A stretch of 8,878 bases of DNA, taken from contig PLHN01000490.1 of assembly GCA_003139975.1 (NCBI GenBank), positions 1 through 8,878 on the forward strand, in the 5' to 3' direction. The notes under the pieces were generated by a model. The model had not been told where the DNA came from. It worked only from the letters and a program-made list of their open reading frames with translations, and made no database searches. Source of the stretch: Acidobacteriaceae bacterium. GTDB taxonomy: Bacteria > Acidobacteriota > Terriglobia > Terriglobales > Acidobacteriaceae. The translations under genes were made by a program, and so were the position numbers. Shown one piece after another: positions 7,101 through 8,878 of this stretch. Positions within the stretch are counted from its first letter, which is position 1, and each line of letters begins with the position of its first letter.

Positions 7101-7649
7101 ATGTCGAGTTCACGTTATGCGCTGGTGACGTACGTCCGAAATCCAGTCGGGGAATTTGTAGAGAAGCTGCGCCGGGAGCTTCATCCGACCATGCCTCACA
7201 TGCCCGCTCACCTTACCATTCTTCCTCCCCGCGAACTGCTGGGCAGTGAGCAAGCTGCGCTCGAATTTCTGGAAGAAGCCTGCAGCCACGTTGTGCCATT
7301 CGACGTGGAACTCGGCGGCGTCGAAACCTTCCTGCCCACGACACCGACGGTGTTTATCCAGGTGAAGCGCGCCGCTTATCGCATGCGGGAACTCCATGAT
7401 CAGCTCAGTGGGAAAGCCCTGTGCTGTACGGAGAATTGGCCCTACATCCCGCATCTCACCATCATGAAGACCGAGCATGACGAACAGGCGCGGGCGGCCG
7501 CTGTCGTTGCCCGGGAACGCTGGGAAAAATTCGACGGCAAACGCCAGGTTCATGTCGAAAAGCTGATGTTCGTGCGCGAAACGGATGGCATTTGGCAGGA
7601 CGTGGCGCCGCTGCCTTTAGGGCGCGGCCAATTGTCATCGAAATCCTGA
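7101..7649 (+). CDS. 2H phosphoesterase superfamily protein (2'-5' RNA ligase-like)
   Basis: The product is 182 residues, the usual size of this family. The two H-x-T motifs that define 2H phosphoesterases are both present in matching contexts: AHLTILPP (His37, Thr39) and PHLTIMK (His118, Thr120). In the family the two histidines face each other in a bilobal fold and act on 2',3'-cyclic or 2'-5' phosphodiester bonds of RNA or nucleotides. Relatives include LigT/ThpR and YjcG-like proteins; the exact substrate cannot be told from sequence. The hydrophobic YALVTYV strand at the N terminus and the VEKLMFVRET strand near the C terminus also fit. No signal peptide is seen, so it is cytosolic. It is divergent from tRNA-Pro with about 106 bases between them. 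The ATG at 7101 is chosen because the first beta strand follows directly; no ribosome binding site is visible. Confidence 0.88.
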   Translation: MSSSRYALVTYVRNPVGEFVEKLRRELHPTMPHMPAHLTILPPRELLGSEQAALEFLEEACSHVVPFDVELGGVETFLPTTPTVFIQVKRAAYRMRELHDQLSGKALCCTENWPYIPHLTIMKTEHDEQARAAAVVARERWEKFDGKRQVHVEKLMFVRETDGIWQDVAPLPLGRGQLSSKS

Positions 7650-7727
7650 GCCTGTCTCCGTGCCCGTAAGCCCTTCCGGCAAAACCCCTTAAAACCCGCA
7701 ACAGATGGGCCGTCCCACGGTCCCGCG

Positions 7728-7737
7728 GTACATGTAC
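7728..7737. repeat. 10-bp palindrome GTACATGTAC upstream of the dehydrogenase-like gene
   Basis: This perfect palindrome is preceded by an imperfect GC-rich inverted repeat (GGGCCGT at 7707-7713 with ACGGTCCC at 7717-7724). It lies in the 192-base gap between the 2H gene and the next start codon, about 105 bases before that ATG. It could be an operator or be chance. A weak -35-like TTGCCA stands at 7748-7753, but no good -10 follows. Confidence 0.3.
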
Positions 7738-7841
7738 TTTCCGCCCGTTGCCAAGTCCCATAGCCGAATTACCATAGATTTACGGGCTCGAGACCAAGCG
7801 CCGGATTCCCAGGCTGCGGGTTCTTTTGGAAGAGTGCATCT

Positions 7842-8878
7842 ATGCAGATTGGCGTTTACGGATCCGGTTACCTTGCCACAGTTATCTCCGCTTGCCTGGC
7901 CGATTTCGGCACACCCGTTTGCTGCTGCCATGCCGACGGCTCGCGCATCATGGAAGTGGCCAAGGGCAACATCCCTTTCTACGAAAAGAACCTGCAGGAA
8001 GTGATTCGCCGGAATGTTCGCGCCGGCCGCCTGGTGTATTCGGCCGATCCCGAAGATCTGGCGCGCAAGGCGCAGGTAATTTTTCTGGCGGAAGATTCTC
8101 CCGAAGGATTGGAAGACCTCGTGTTACGGCTCGCCCGTCCGGCTGGGCGATTTCAAGTGCTCTCCATTGTTACGCCCATGCGCGTGGGCTCTACCTCTCT
8201 GATCGAAAAGGCGCTGAAAGCAAACGGCCTGACTAGCCTGCTGGTTTGCCAGCCCATGTTTTTCACCAACGGATGCGCGGTCGAAGACTTCAACTGGCCC
8301 GATCGCATCATTCTGGGCACACCTTCCAGCGAAGCCGTTTCCGCCCTCAAGCAGATTTTCCACCCTCTCGTGATGCGGGGTGTTCCTGTGCTGGTTACGA
8401 ATTACGAGACCGCCGAACTGGCGCGCGAAGCGACCACCGCCTTCGTAGCGACGAAAATTTCCTTCATCAACGAAATTGCCAGCCTGTGCGAGCATGTGCA
8501 CGCCGACGCCGTAAGCCTTTCGCTGGCGTTAGGCCTGGACAAGAAAATCGCTCCGCGCTGTCTGCAGCCGGGAGCGGGCATGGGCGGAATCTTTGCCCAG
8601 ACGGATATGGATTCCTTGACCGGCCTGGCGCGCGAAAACCGGGTCGACCTCAAGGTTTTGAATGCGGCTCGTGAGGTGAATCTGGAACTGGCGGACCGGC
8701 TCCTGCAAAAGGTATCCGCCGCGCTCGATACGGTGCAGAACAAGGATGTGGGCATCCTCGGGCTGGCGTTCAAGCCCAACACGAATTCCGTTGCCGGCTC
8801 AGCCTCGGTACAACTGGCGCAGAATCTGCTGGCCAAAGGCGCGCGCGTGAAGGCGTACGATCCGGTGGCGATTCCCGA
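7842..8878 (+). CDS. UDP-glucose/GDP-mannose dehydrogenase family protein with degenerate active site (3' end outside window)
   Basis: There are 345 residues in the window; the frame runs off the end. The ATG at 7842 has GGAAGAG seven bases upstream and opens directly on the Rossmann strand MQIGVYGSGYLA. Family signatures occur in order: NIPFYEKNLQEVI (43-55), NGCAVEDFNWPDRIILG (143-159), AELAREATTAFVATKISFIN (191-210), PGAGMGG (243-249), AREVN (276-280), GILGLAFKPNT (304-314) and GARVKAYDP (333-341). Normal members oxidise UDP-sugars to uronic acids in two NAD-dependent steps for polysaccharide synthesis. Here the key positions differ. The GGSCFPKD nucleophile motif reads GGIFAQTD (no Cys). 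The catalytic Lys is Arg195 and the Asn is Thr199. PEFLREG reads PMFFTNG (no Glu). VGTP reads EDSP, and the NAD-ribose Asp is His30. KPNTDDxRE reads KPNTNSVAG. The frame is clean, so it is not a decayed gene. It is probably inactive in the classical reaction. Confidence 0.85.
   Translation, partial: MQIGVYGSGYLATVISACLADFGTPVCCCHADGSRIMEVAKGNIPFYEKNLQEVIRRNVRAGRLVYSADPEDLARKAQVIFLAEDSPEGLEDLVLRLARPAGRFQVLSIVTPMRVGSTSLIEKALKANGLTSLLVCQPMFFTNGCAVEDFNWPDRIILGTPSSEAVSALKQIFHPLVMRGVPVLVTNYETAELAREATTAFVATKISFINEIASLCEHVHADAVSLSLALGLDKKIAPRCLQPGAGMGGIFAQTDMDSLTGLARENRVDLKVLNAAREVNLELADRLLQKVSAALDTVQNKDVGILGLAFKPNTNSVAGSASVQLAQNLLAKGARVKAYDPVAIP

Noticed and set aside
7110..7553. Minus-strand open frame opposite the 2H phosphoesterase
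   Set aside because: It is a shadow of the plus-strand gene, which has both HxT motifs.
1751..7697. Shared string CCCCTTAAAACCC near 1757 and 7685
   Set aside because: One copy is in coding sequence and the other in a gap about 5.9 kb away; the shared string is short and low in complexity, so it is probably chance.
7842..8878. Pseudogene status for the dehydrogenase-like gene
   Set aside because: No stop or frameshift interrupts 345 codons and non-catalytic family signatures are well preserved, which argues for selection on a functional protein.

Overview
The window looks like a chromosomal segment of a soil-type bacterium, most plausibly Acidobacteriota. This rests on moderately high GC, a secreted choice-of-anchor-D (ASPM/SPD-2/Hydin-like) protein, and a Sec-exported RHS protein of a style common in that phylum. 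The assignment is an inference from gene content; no phylogenetic marker is present.

Layout, left to right. Bases 1-674 hold the C-terminal end of an exported protein built of Ig-like/choice-of-anchor-D domains. A strong Rho-independent terminator follows (696-736). Next is a 1763-residue secreted RHS/YD-repeat protein (780-6071). It has an N-terminal signal peptide, a long YD-repeat shell, a canonical RHS-associated core and a variable C-terminal tip of about 225 residues. Only 31 bases downstream lies a 200-residue cytosolic-looking protein with a GTG start and a good ribosome binding site (6103-6705). Its position and character suit an immunity protein or partner of the RHS tip. A gene-poor stretch with small repeats (6706-6917) leads to a tRNA-Pro(UGG) gene on the minus strand (6918-6994, CCA encoded). 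Transcribed away from it is a 2H-phosphoesterase (2'-5' RNA ligase-like) gene (7101-7649). The window ends inside a gene of the UDP-glucose/GDP-mannose dehydrogenase family (7842-8878, 3' end missing).

How the genes work together. The RHS gene and the following small gene form a probable two-gene operon of effector and immunity type. The terminator separates them from the upstream secreted protein, although both large proteins are destined for the envelope or exterior. The tRNA and the 2H gene are divergent housekeeping-type genes.

The most striking observation is in the last gene. It has an intact frame and keeps the fold-level signatures of UDP-glucose dehydrogenases, yet nearly every catalytic and cofactor-binding residue is replaced, including the nucleophilic cysteine. 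It is therefore a candidate pseudoenzyme or a repurposed member of the family. The second point of interest is the unassigned RHS tip and its putative immunity partner.
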